From the NCBI RefSeq assembly GCF_003590095.1, contig NC_039484.1, positions 1,054,001-1,118,000 on the forward strand: 64,000 nt of DNA. Reading direction: 5' to 3'. This stretch comes from Trichoplusia ni. Its lineage: Eukaryota > Arthropoda > Insecta > Lepidoptera > Noctuidae. The number at the start of each line of letters is the position of its first letter. Position 1 is the first letter of the stretch. A program made the position numbers and the translations under genes. This document shows positions 1 to 11,800 of the stretch, piece by piece. The notes beneath the pieces were generated by a model that saw only the letters and a program-made list of their open reading frames with translations, searched no databases and had not been told where the DNA came from.

Positions 1-44
1 TAATGCTCTGATACCAGACAAAGAAGAACAAATACCTGTCCTTA

Positions 45-236
45 TCATTCCTCACTACAGTGACAAAGACAACAACACATCATGATAACTACTACTATAT
101 TATCGTTTTGATGGGCATCAGTAGATTCTCGACCTATTAACCTTTCTCCATATTCCAGAGACAGTACATCATTGGAGCCGTACGCAGAAGTATCAGCTGG
201 TATCAAGGAAGCAGCTGAGTGGGGTGACGCCGGCAT
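45..236 (-). CDS. Possible coding exon or short ORF, unidentified (left edge)
   Basis: An open minus-strand frame starts at an ATG at 236-234 and runs to a stop at 45. It has fairly coding-like composition (Ser/Ala/Pro-rich start, then acidic and polar residues, then a Cys-rich tail). I recognise no domain. It could be an internal exon of a minus-strand gene that runs off the left edge, because a good acceptor-like CAG lies just before the Met. No strong donor was found before the stop, so the Cys-rich end may be intron read-through. It could equally be chance. Confidence 0.2.
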   Translation of the reverse strand: MPASPHSAASLIPADTSAYGSNDVLSLEYGERLIGRESTDAHQNDNIVVVIMMCCCLCHCSEE

Positions 237-1517
237 GAACTGCGACACTCGTTATAGATGTGGACAATAATAAATTTAATACTATGGAGATCATAAGGCT
301 TTAAGATAGGCGATAGATATTTGTTTTTCAAACGAGAACGAACAATGCATGTACTGTGAATTCGTAAAGTCACCGGTTCGAATGTGAAAGGGGAGATGGC
401 ACATTAGTCTGTGCGTTGCTATGTCTCACTTCCGCTAGAGTTTCTAAGTTAAAAACACATAGTAAGTACAGAATTCAAGGAATAATACCTGAAATGGGGA
501 TGACGACTGGGTACAAGAAGCAAAAACCTTTTTAATGTAACAAAAAAAACGAATATTTTTGCTGAACTATAAATTGACAAAGATAAACTAAACTGCTTAG
601 ATTAGGAAAGTACACTTGTGACTTACGCGTCAATTAAGTCATTCCGTAACTACTTCGCGAAATCACTACACAAAAGTGACGTCACGAGGAACATTTAATC
701 ATTGCAAAATATTATAATATACTTTGGACATAGGAAAATCTTGTTCTCGTCATTTTTTTTGAAGTTTATTTTAATACGATTTTTCATTGTTCAATGTTTT
801 TTATTTATAGTGACTGATGTTTTCTTTTTTGTGATTCGAGATTAATCCTTAAACATAATTAATTATAGTATATGTAATTCGAAGTCCTTAGTTTAAAAGT
901 CATAAATAATTTAACTCTAAGATACTGAAGTTTTATTCATATGAAATAGTTATTTTATAGTAAGTATTAGTATTACACTTATATGTACAATTACATTAAA
1001 TTTAAAAATATATTAAATATAATGTTACTGGAAGGGGTATGAAAATACTTATAAAATCCATTCCTTTAGTTAATTTTTCCAAAAGACTGATTAATCACCA
1101 TAAACTAGGTTTTTCTCTCTTCTTCACTGTAAGTCATTTAAAGCTAAAAAAAACATGAAACTCTTTAAGAAAAGGCATTATTTATTTTACTAATATTTGG
1201 TCAACCAACCGCATTGTATAATTCACCAGTACATAAAATTAATCAGCCCTTTGGAAACCGCGACGTTAAACAATTAGTTATACATATAGTTAGCCCAATT
1301 CAGTCTACTTCACACCATATTTAATAAAAATATATACATATTATTTTTCAGTCAAAACTACATACATAGTGTTATTTTAATTTGAGATCAGACATACATT
1401 GCGCTTCCTTCATTATAGCATGGGTCGAATACATAATTCAATTACAAAAATGTAAGTATAGTTTGACAAAAATAAACCGACACATTGAATTAAAATTATT
1501 TAAAATATCACACTCAC

Positions 1518-1576
1518 CTGTCGCATACATTTGCGTTGATGTCGAACATTCTTGGAGCTCTACTTGAGATCGCCAT
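1518..1576 (-). CDS. Candidate first coding exon of a minus-strand gene (off left edge)
   Basis: On the minus strand an ATG at 1576-1574 opens a 19-codon frame (begins MAISSRAPRMFDIN) that ends exactly at a textbook donor, CAG|GTGAGT, at 1518. The exon would end in phase 2. A plausible 39-nt follow-on exon lies at 489-527 (pyrimidine-rich acceptor, phase 2 in and out). I could not connect either one in phase to the open frame at 45-236. The product is unknown. This is a hint of a gene extending left, not a proven model. Confidence 0.3.
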
Positions 1577-2052
1577 GTTACAGAGGCGTAATAACAATCA
1601 GAGATAGACACTATAGACAGTATTACATTTCAATGGAATGTATAATGAATAGCAATATTTCAGGGATGATGATTTGGTATAAAAAGGATCATCTATTTAG
1701 ACCTTCAATTAGATATTAAACATAACGAGACACGTATTTTTGCCTTTTTCTGAACAGCAAAAATTGAAAAAGATAAACCTCTTTAGAGTCTAGGGCGTAT
1801 GACGTAACGATTTCGTAAAATTAACATACAATCGTGACGTCACGCGTAAATTCCATTCGCTGTAATTAGATCAATTTATATTTGTGATACAAAAAAAAAC
1901 GTATCCATTATTACAATAAACTACAAGACGAACAGTGACGACAAGTGACGCGAATTGAACAAAACATGGAGCGATTCAATCAGCGCTTGGACAAATCCAG
2001 GCCCTGTATTACTACCAAATGTAAAATTAATTATTGTCTCTTATAAAAGGAA

Positions 2053-5000
2053 CTAGGCGGGTGCGTTGGCACTGGCAGCGGACTGTCTCGCGGCTCGCCT
2101 CTTGTCCTTCCTGGCTCGAGCTGCTCGATACTCCGCGTACGATACGTAGCCGTCGTTGTTTGTGTCATCAGACTTTAGAGTACGGTCGACAAGGGCTGAA
2201 AAAATTTAGTAGATTAACATTAAACACAAAACTAATAATGTACGAGTATCATTTTAATATTTCGGAACATGCCACTTAGAGGAAGACTTACGAAATGTTA
2301 TATTCCGATCATTGATCTTTTCTTCGACCTATCATTGTATGTCAATCTTATTGATTTGTTTCGTTGTTAATCTTTTCTTCAACTAATGACAAACATGATC
2401 AATGTATTTAACAACAGACAAAAATAATTAGGTTTTAGCAAACAGCGAATTATTTTTCTTAATAAGAAGCTCTATAATAAAGATATGTCTCTAAATCATT
2501 ATAGTTTTATATTGATATATCGATACTTACACACATACATTTCTATACTATTTGCTATAGGTTCAATAGAGGAGTCCTCGTCAGCGTCGAGGACCTCGTG
2601 TTCCATGGTATGGTAAACCGCCTGGAAACAGATTCATATTTAATAAACAAGACAATCAACTCAAATGAGACCAGCAACCTCATTGTTTGGAATGAACAAC
2701 TTAAAAAATCCTCTTTTTTACCTTTAGTAGTCATCGTCCTTTAATTAAAAATGTACCTATTGTAGGCCAGGAAATATATAGAAATATCGTAAGTTATGTA
2801 CAAGAAATGAAAATACAAAAAACATTCAAATGATACCGCGTACGTATGATGTCTCATCACCATCATATCAGCACTTTATCGTCTAGTTCCGAACATAGGC
2901 CTCACGTGAGAGCGCCAACCATTCCGTATAAGTGCATCAGTTTTAATGTTACCAAGAGGATTTATATTTCTATTTGCTCTCACCTTCAATAATTCCAAGC
3001 CATCCAACATTGAATTCCTATCAAAGTCGTGAACTGAAAAGTAATGAAACTCCATCTCTTCAGGCGTCATTTTAGATAACATTTCCTCACTAAGAACTTG
3101 TGAATCTTCTTCTAAATGCCTGAAACATATATTTACTATAAATAAAATCCCTTGAACGCTATTAAGGAAAGAATATAAAGGAAGGTATATTTTGAGAAGA
3201 GTTTTGGATAAAGATGCTATATTTAATCGCATAGTCAGCGGTCGTCGTGGGTTTTTCGTATTAGTCGGTCCAACGAATTAGACGATTATTCTCATAGTAT
3301 TTCTAATATAGCTGAAGCAACAAGCGTTATTTAAATAGTGCACGACTTAATAGAGGAGTGTGACCAAAACAACAGCGATATTGTTACGTAACGCGACGTA
3401 CTTCTTCTTTCTAACTTCCAGAAAGTTATAAAATATATATCGTCTCAAAAAATTTGCTCCGAGAAACGCAGTAGGTATCCATAGTACTTATTGGAACATC
3501 TGTGGTTGTGGTGACTTACTTGGTGTCATGCAGCAAATCCGAGTCCGCGGTGAGTGACTCCGACCCTCGAGGCTGGTAATGGTGATGCTTGTGATCAACC
3601 GGGATCTGGCCGTGCGGGTGGTGAGGCCCGCGCCGCATGCCCGACGATATCGCGTTCAGCATTAAAATTAAACATGCTGGAAAAAAGAGGTTTCAATTCG
3701 ATATAGCTTGCGATCTGATTACAGTGTATGTTGGAGAGATTGGCAATGTTACGAGTAGGTACGGTAAAACTGGGTAAATGGTGATAAGGTAAAAGAAACG
3801 GGTTCTATTTAAGGATTTTTGAAAAATGAGCTCAGCTTTCTTACAATTTCATTAAAAAGCGAGAAGCATCATAATCTAAAAGTTTGATCTTATCTCCTTG
3901 TGTTACAATACCTATTTCTCTGCAATACAATAACTATCACAAGAGTCTATGATATTAACTTGCATAGCTCCACAAGTCACATACAAAATACCCGTCATAA
4001 GAAGCGGCACGCGCCATCAATCAATAAATAGCTCGAAAAAATATAACAACAATCACAATACCAACAGTACTTAATACCTGTCTATAATTTGTGATGCATT
4101 GTAGTTGGCAACATAAAGGGGACCAGCTGGGGGCCTGCAGGGGCCAGCGGGCCTCGCCGAGCCCCATGCGGTCTGAGGGCAACCCGCCGGGACACAATAT
4201 TCACACCTCATTTCACAAGAGCCCTGCCCATTACATTTGTCATCGCCTAGTCAAAAGCACGGCAAATTGAATATTTGATTCGATTGCTGTTTTAAAATTA
4301 GCAGTATTTTAATGTTTATTTGAATTTTTATTGCTTTGTTATTGTAATTGAGTAGTTTGAATGTGACTTTGAGCTTGCAAATGTTACGACAGTTTTGACT
4401 GGTCTTGCGATAGGCAGTATCGCTTTACTATAAATAAAGTGTGACATAACTGTTGCTTGTTCTTATAGTATATAGTATTACCAGGGCGTGTCATACTTAT
4501 TGTTTCCATAAATTTTTCGTGTTTTAGACGTAGTGATACAATGACAAAGAAATAAAAAAATGGCTAATTAACAATACCAAAACTTAAGATGAGTTTGTCG
4601 CAATTGCAATGAGTTCCCTTTGAAATAATGTACTTCTATGAATACTTAAAAAACATTGAGACAGGTGCCCATACCCTTTTGAAACAAAAATCTATTACAA
4701 AGAACTTCCAATGTATCGAATGCATAATTTATTTTTGGACCCTTCATTTTGGAACAGTTGGTACGGAGAAAGACGAGACTGGTCTTTAATCGGACCCCAC
4801 TTTATTATAGAGTAGTATAAAGCCATAATGGAGGACAAATTATGCACTCGCTGTGACAAGTGCGCGGTCCATATGTCGGGGTGTCCGTCGCAAGCGCTGC
4901 TAAGGGAAGGCGACACACTGGTCCCAGGAATGGACAGGAAAATGTGTGAAACAACGCAAAGCAGAAAAAATGCATAACATATAATTTCAAGAGTCTATTC

Positions 5001-5935
5001 AAGAAAGGTTTTATTAAAACGCAAAGCAGTTTAAATGTAATTGTTGCCCTTTACTGTTTAAGTACTCCGTTTTTGTGTCTGTAAAATTATAGGTATATCT
5101 AGATGGTATAGAGAATCTAAACTTTCTAAGGAAAACCTTTGATTTATATGTTGGTTCAAACATTCAATCTCATCCATACCGAAATCTCATCTCCTGTCAC
5201 TCATATTTCTTTATCAATAGGTATAATGGTACCTTTATCAAAACTGCAATCCGCCAAAAGACTACAAACCCCATCTAACAAATCATTCGGCATCCTTCCA
5301 TTCAGTGTATCACGAGCATGAATGAACGAGGGCTTGACTCAGCCCATCCCGTCATATTACCGTCTGATAGCACCCCAATCCCCAGTGATTACAATAGATC
5401 CCTCTCCACGGGTCACAGCATCCTTTCTAACCTTGGTTATACTTTGGTTTGACTACAATGTATCTACTCGTATTTTTGACGCGATAATCAAGTAGTTTTA
5501 TAGCCCATTATCTAAAAGATCGATGTTTCAATTCGTTTGTCGTGATTGCTTTTAGCTATGGATGTCATAGCGAATATTTTTGCTGATTTTGATTTGCAGT
5601 TTGTACGAGATTTCTGTATATTGTCATGATAATTTGAGGTCGTAATTTTAAGGAATGTTTTGGTAGTGAAATTAGAAGATTAACATCTATTAAATCAGTG
5701 CAAATATTAATTGAATATCCATGATTTCGTCTCGGTTTCTACGATGAGATTTGAGGTTATTTCTTTTGATTTCTGAATATGATCATAATTTACGTCATAC
5801 TAGTAAACGAAGAATAATGTATTAGGTAGTATGTCTCACCTTCTAGTTTCATTGCTACAGCATTCCCCGTACCCTCACTAGTTTTTGTTTATTTCACAAA
5901 TAACAACACAGTTTCTTACCAACACATTTTAGCAT
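2053..5935 (-). CDS. MCFD2: MCFD2-like EF-hand protein (multiple coagulation factor deficiency 2 homologue), complete
   Basis: Coding exons on the minus strand, in transcript order: 5935-5920, 3676-3520, 3119-2984, 2621-2531, 2195-2053. All junctions are GT-AG and in phase (1, 2, 0, 1), giving 180 residues against about 146 in human. The 16-nt first exon joins exon 2 to make a hydrophobic signal peptide (starts MLKCVACLILMLNAISS). A His-rich stretch follows at residues 24-38. Two EF-hands are visible: loop 89-100 (DFDRNSMLDGLE) and loop 144-155 (DTNNDGYVSYAE), both with canonical Ca-binding positions; HYF before EF1 matches MCFD2. In animals MCFD2 partners the lectin LMAN1/ERGIC-53 as an ER-to-Golgi cargo receptor. 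The insert between the EF-hands is acidic, and the C-terminus is a basic/Ala-rich tail not seen in the human protein. Family assignment is firm; exon 1 is inferred from phase and signal-peptide sense. Confidence 0.88.
3677..5919 (-). other. Intron 1 of the MCFD2-like gene
   Basis: This 2.2-kb intron separates the 16-nt first coding exon from exon 2. It is mostly AT-rich. A short GC-rich patch lies at about 4125-4195. A stretch at about 5140-5470 looks like decayed repeat sequence, with broken open frames on both strands. No further exon was recognised. Confidence 0.5.
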
Positions 5936-6949
5936 CTGTCAAGGGTTGACATTACAAATCAATTTAACAGCGCATGCGTAAAACGTTCAAAGGAATTGAG
6001 ACTTTATTGCCAAGATGGTTATGGACTAATATGGCTTATCTGGAAAGTTTCATTTGCGCATGGCAAGGTTGACCTCCGGAGTACGGAGGGTTGTGTTTGA
6101 GTTTCCCTATACTAGATGTCACTACGCGTCTTGAGGAAACATTTCGATGTCATATTTCAAAGGTATTTTAAAAAATGTTCCTTTTTTTATTTTGTTTCAA
6201 ATTAATGTCGCAGATTTGTCTGCTTCAATATTGTTTCGTCGAACTATGAAGAAGTTTGCATCATGAAGATGTGGTAACTGCAACTTTAAAGTAGCAAGCC
6301 TTATAGCTGTTGGGTGATTAACGAAACCTTTAATTTTAACCGATTTCCAACTCCGCAAAGGTCTTATATGTCTACACCGATTACGCTAAGATTTTACAGA
6401 TCTGATCAACGTGATTTGAATTTTGATACGGAATAGCTGACAGTTTGCTTCCGTTGCAAAATTTTATTGAGCTTAGAATATCTACATGATTTTTCTTGTA
6501 TAAGCGTTATTTTATAGATTCATTTTCAAACTCCTTTTTAAGTAAATCGTTTATGTAGGTCTGCCTATTTCAACTTTTAGATTGAACTGGTAATTCAACC
6601 CAAAAAGTTCGTGAGTCTTTTGCTATTTAAACATTTGTGGTTTCTTATATGGTTAAAAAATAGTACAGGCTAAGAACAACAAAAACATTGTTCTGTATGA
6701 ACTATGGTGGACTTAGCCTGAAGCCAATTTTGAGAACATAAAGTCTGACACGTTATATCGATTAAAAAGAGATCCAGAGGGCAAACTATCCTCACATAGT
6801 ATGACGTATATCGTTCAAATGTTAACCTATCCATCCAACAAAGAAATACGGATTTAATAAGTATAAATTACTGCGATAGAATAATTATAATATAATAGTA
6901 AGCTCCATATTTCATGTAGGGAGAGCAAACATGTTTCTTTTTAGAACAA

Positions 6950-7060
6950 AATTATTTGGTCATGGTGTCCTTTCCGTACATGGTTTGCAGGTTCAATCCC
7001 AATGCTGGCAAAGTAATAATGTAACTTTTTACAAGTTATTCTTACTTCCTTGATTAAGGA
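6950..7060 (+). repeat. SINE-like, tRNA-derived fragment
   Basis: A tRNA-like B-box (GGTTCAATCCC, 6990-7000) is followed by AATGCTGGCAAAGTA, the arrangement typical of insect tRNA-derived SINE heads. No cloverleaf can be folded around it and no intact A-box or acceptor stem is present, so it is not a tRNA gene. Boundaries are approximate. Confidence 0.35.
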
Positions 7061-8783
7061 GAAGACAAACGGCGGAGAAAAGCATTGTGAGAAACCCGGA
7101 TTACAAATTTTATAATCTGTTTTCACCAACCCACAATGAGCGAATGTGGTGATCACAGCTATAATAAATGACGCATTTACATTTCACATCTTTTAGTCGA
7201 TGAAATCAACAGTCAAGGCATATATAGGTTTATCAGGTATAATAATATCATTATATTAAACTTGACTCTTATTACACATTTATGATTTTGATAGGATAAA
7301 AAAATGTAATTAAGATAAAGCTCCACCGATGTAAGATTTTGAATGTAGAAGTCCAAAGTGCATTTCGGAGGTTTGAAGCATCGCCAGTGATACTGCAATT
7401 AATCTGACCAAATACCAAACGCATCTAATTTCAAATACAATATTATCATGGTCTCGAAAAGAAAACAAACAAAAATTTGGCGCACGTAGTTAAACAACTT
7501 CTCTTTAGTAGATACCAAGCTTAATAGCGACTTAATTCTTTTAACACAATTTAAAGTTCATGAGCTAATACGTCGAAGAGTATTCGTGCAACATACAAAT
7601 ATCTATAAGTACCTACGTACATATAAACCCCGTATAAAACTCATCACGGTGTTTACAACCCTCTATCTTAGCCATACAACAACTGAGAGCAGAACACGTA
7701 CGAACATCCGTCAATAATAACCTTTGAAATTTCTATATACGATTCATTTTCTCTTAACTCCACTTTGAAATAGATCTTTATTCCTTTAAAGATAGGAACA
7801 GAATTTGCTGGCACAACAAGGCTTTTGTTTGCTGATAAAATGTCCTAACTTACTACCCAACGCACAATCTAAAAAGAGATTTAAAATGTCAGGATAAGAT
7901 TGAAGATTGAGTGCGTGGAAGTTGAAGAGAGGGCTTTTCAGTACGAAAATGTTTATGTTTATAGCGATCTGTTGTGGGAAGTTAAAAAGAGACGGGCGTA
8001 TGTAAGCGTGTGAGGGATTGTATGATCAATACATGAGGCTGGCAGGCTGCGTGTTCCTCGGTACCGAAGACTCCCTAATGGTCGTTTTCTTACATTTGCA
8101 TGCTAATTGACTTGTCGACGCGTTCCTTTTGTCTCGAGTGTGTGACGCAAATTGAGACGAATTACCATCTTGTTGGATTGTGTAAGAGTAGTTTAATGAA
8201 GCGATTAAAACGAACTGTCTTAAAAATCAAGACTCTTTTATTTTTTCTGAAGTAAAAAGGTTTATTTTTTTTTCTGGAAACCTGAAACATACCCTGATTT
8301 ACGGGCGTTTTTATTAATTTTCTATTTATCAATGGATTTGACTAATAACGATAAATAATCTTCATACGAAATATATCATAATTGCTTCTCTAGAAGACTA
8401 ATCCTAATGAACGGAATAAAAAACGATTAAAGTCATATAGGAATCTAAAAACCGTACTTATACAATATATCAATTCATTCACAAGACAAGATCAACTACC
8501 TATTTGCACGAAATAGAATATTATTAAAGTCATGCAAAGACTTTCTCGAAAAGAAGTATCTAATAATCTGTTCAAAGAGGAAATATTAATAAAATAAACC
8601 ATCATAGTTACATACAAATGTATTCAGACTATAAGAAGCCAATTAATATATCACGCTAAATATCCTTAATTAAATCGTTCTTCCTTACATTTCATCCATA
8701 TTTATTGCAAAAGCTACCAAATAAATCATAAATCTGTGTGTTAGGAACAATAAATTTTCGGTTTTCTGTATCAAACGGAGATT

Positions 8784-8865
8784 TGCGGCGTAGGGCGGGT
8801 TTGGGCGGCGTTGCTAGGCAACGGGTCTCCCCTACCACCCGAGCCTCCCCTACCCGGATCACTTT
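8784..8865. promoter_or_regulatory. GC-rich patch with a perfect RFX-type X-box
   Basis: Within AT-rich intergenic DNA this 80-bp patch is G-rich on its left half and C-rich on its right half. It contains GTTGCTAGGCAAC at 8810-8822, two inverted half-sites (GTTGC and GCAAC) with the spacing of an RFX X-box. No gene starts beside it. It may be an enhancer, an unannotated promoter, or chance. Confidence 0.35.
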
Positions 8866-11800
8866 TAAACTTTCATGTCGGAAAGTTTTTAAGGTTTGCT
8901 TGTGGCTCTCGGATTCGCCATCTTTTTGTTTTAAGCCTCTTTACGACGAAAACAACATGAATAAGGTACACGTGCCCTCAAAATTATCCGAAGAAAAAAT
9001 TCTCAGAGAACCTAATTTGTTTAAGCAGCATAAGGAAATTCTTTGACTCGTAAAATGTATACAAATTTTACATAAAGCGCGTACCAAGCGACGTCTAACA
9101 CAATCAGAGATGCGAAGTCTGTAAGAAAAATATCAAATCGCAATTTGATTTGTATGTATTATAATTTATTAAATTATTTATTTCGTAGCGTATACATGAA
9201 TAGATATTGATGTAACGTTTTAGAGGAATCTTAGCTTCGTTAATCATCATCATAACGTGTGAAAAACATCCTTCTGCCGTAAAACTAAAAAGTCTAAAAA
9301 TAAACCCACAATGTTTTGCCAGTAAAGTGCTTGGCAACGCTTGTAAAAAAGGTATGTAACATTTTTCCTCCTTCATTCGATGTTGGAAAATGTCAGGGAA
9401 TTTACGGCCACTTACCTGTGAATAACGCATGGATATTATGTGTATCCATACGTATTTTATATCCAAGGAAAGATTTTTTTTAATTTTATCAAATGGTATA
9501 TCTTATAGCTATTGTTAGTATGCATTCATGGGTAATGTTTAAGGAGTCAGAACATTTTATTGCCCTATTTGAAAGTGGAAAAATCATTTATCGTCACTGA
9601 CAAAAGTAGATAACTGGTGTTGTTTCATTGACACTGCAATTACTAAATATGTAGTTCCTATTTAACTATATGTAGTTCCCTATTTAAAAGAGGCATCGAA
9701 CCAAACGAACAAATCCTTCAGCTATATAGCATTTAATAATATAGGATTGCCCTAATTGAATATCTACGCATCAGTCAAAATATCATCTTGCCTAGTCATC
9801 CTTTTCAGTCATCCAGCTTCCAACACAAGATATTAGCCTTGCTGTAAACCAGTTGAAAAAGATCCACCGATCGGTTGTAAGATTTTAATCTGATTCACCG
9901 GCTTGTAACTGCGTTAAGGTTGACCTGTGATCTAACGAAATTAGTCTGAACATGTGTCTCTTACATGGTGAAATCCATACACAGAATTATCCTCATGGCA
10001 AAGCGGCGACCATAGGTTCTTTAGCTCTCGGAACTGCGATTGTCAATATCGTATAGCTTCGGTACTAAGAAGGGTTGTAACTTTTGGTTGAAATATCAAA
10101 AACATGGTTTGTACCATTTGTTTACACATGACTAAAATCTATCTTAGCGAAAGGTGTAGGATAGTACCTACGTTTGAGCGTACATTTATCTTTTTGAAAC
10201 AATACGTTACTTTTCAATTCCTTTTTTTATGACACTGTTCTTATTAAAGCCGTGGTTTTATTTTGGCTTATTTTTTTAAGGCATTTAGTGTTAGACGGTG
10301 TTCCTATGTACGTGCTAGCGATGGGAAAACATGTCTTAAAAACAACTTAACCCATGAAACATTCAAAAACACTGCGCAACGAAGCTTAAAGAGAATAAAC
10401 CCTAACACAAATAGCTCACGTGATTTTTTTCTATACAAAATGTAAAGTTTTTGAGTTACGAGAGAGCTACGTACAAAATTGATGAGGGAATGAAACCACG
10501 CGGGCCGCCAAGCAAGCTCGGCCCGAAGGTGCTTTTAGCCCCTAATTGGTGAGCTTTTAAGACTGCCGCGCGTTCGTTTGACGTCGTCCCTGTACTGCCG
10601 ACGACTAAAACGAATATGGAGCCGTTTTGCCGCGAAAAAATAACTATAAAGAATAAAAAAAACACCTCATACAGCCAGTTGCCGTTTGAGTTTTATAAAC
10701 TCTTTACTCAAAATTGAGGCTGTGTTTTTAGAAGTTTGTTTTTCAAAGATTTTTCAAAGCATTTCATGGTTATGTTTAGTTATTTATGCGTCATCAAAAA
10801 TTTAATTTACCCGTTAGGAATGGAAATATTATACGAAACAGAATAATAATGAAAGGGACTTCAGTGAAATAATTACCTACTTACATAAAGATAATGCTTC
10901 GCTACGTTTAAAATAAAAGACAACTTAATGTTAACAACAACCTAAATATTTTTGATGCGATTGTACTAACAGATCCAAAAATCGAACAACAAAGTAACCA
11001 GTACACATCTCCGAATGAAGATTAACCCAATTAGATACGCTACCTTCTTGTTTTACCGCCAAATGCAATCTATAAATATATATGAAAATTTCTAAAAACA
11101 GCGACATGGGTAAGTATTTAGGCATTGTACAACACACATGATACAATGAATAGTTTTTTTACTCTAACAATGAGACACAATGGCACCGGGCCAAGCCACG
11201 TGGCAGCAATAAAAAAGTTAAGAGTTCTAATTTCAAATTAACAGTAGGCGTAAACGAGAGCGCGCGCCAAATTAGGCGGCAATTTTGACAGCGGGGTAAC
11301 TTAGAATTTTCCTGTCAAAATATTTTTGCAAACAATTGACTTCAATAAACTATTCAATGCAGTTTATACACCCACTTTTAAATAACAAAACAAAACCACA
11401 ATTAGCATAAGAGTTACGTGTTAATTTTTTATTGTTAATATACAATAGTATAGCGCTCCGCCTTTTTATTAAATGGGGACGGTAAACGTCGAAAATAAGT
11501 GCGCTTGATGAAAATAATTTACACCTTAATTGGCTTGCCTAACAAATCTGGATCGTTAAATAAATTATTAATCACTGAAAATGGTCCAAAAAGGATGAAT
11601 TATAAAATTAGCTCTCAAACGTTTCGTGGAAACCGAAAAGGGTATGCTTTGAAGAGCTTTACACACGATGTTTCTATCTCTTTTTGCGCGCCAGGTTATA
11701 GGGCAGGTGAAGCACCCCTTTCAAGGGTCGCCCACACTCAGTCGCTGGTAAATTCAGTACCTTCATAATAAAAGGGTACCCCATAAATATATACTTACCA

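Noticed and set aside
1678..1690. Plus-strand TATA-like GGTATAAAAAGG
   Set aside because: No plus-strand gene follows; the DNA downstream is the 3' end of the minus-strand MCFD2-like gene.
5139..5475. Open frames within MCFD2 intron 1
   Set aside because: Frames are broken on both strands and content resembles decayed repeat sequence; not needed for the MCFD2 reading phase.
10456..10665. Minus-strand 69-residue open frame with a hydrophobic start in a GC-raised patch
   Set aside because: Looks like a signal peptide, but there is no splice partner, no recognisable domain and no promoter signal.
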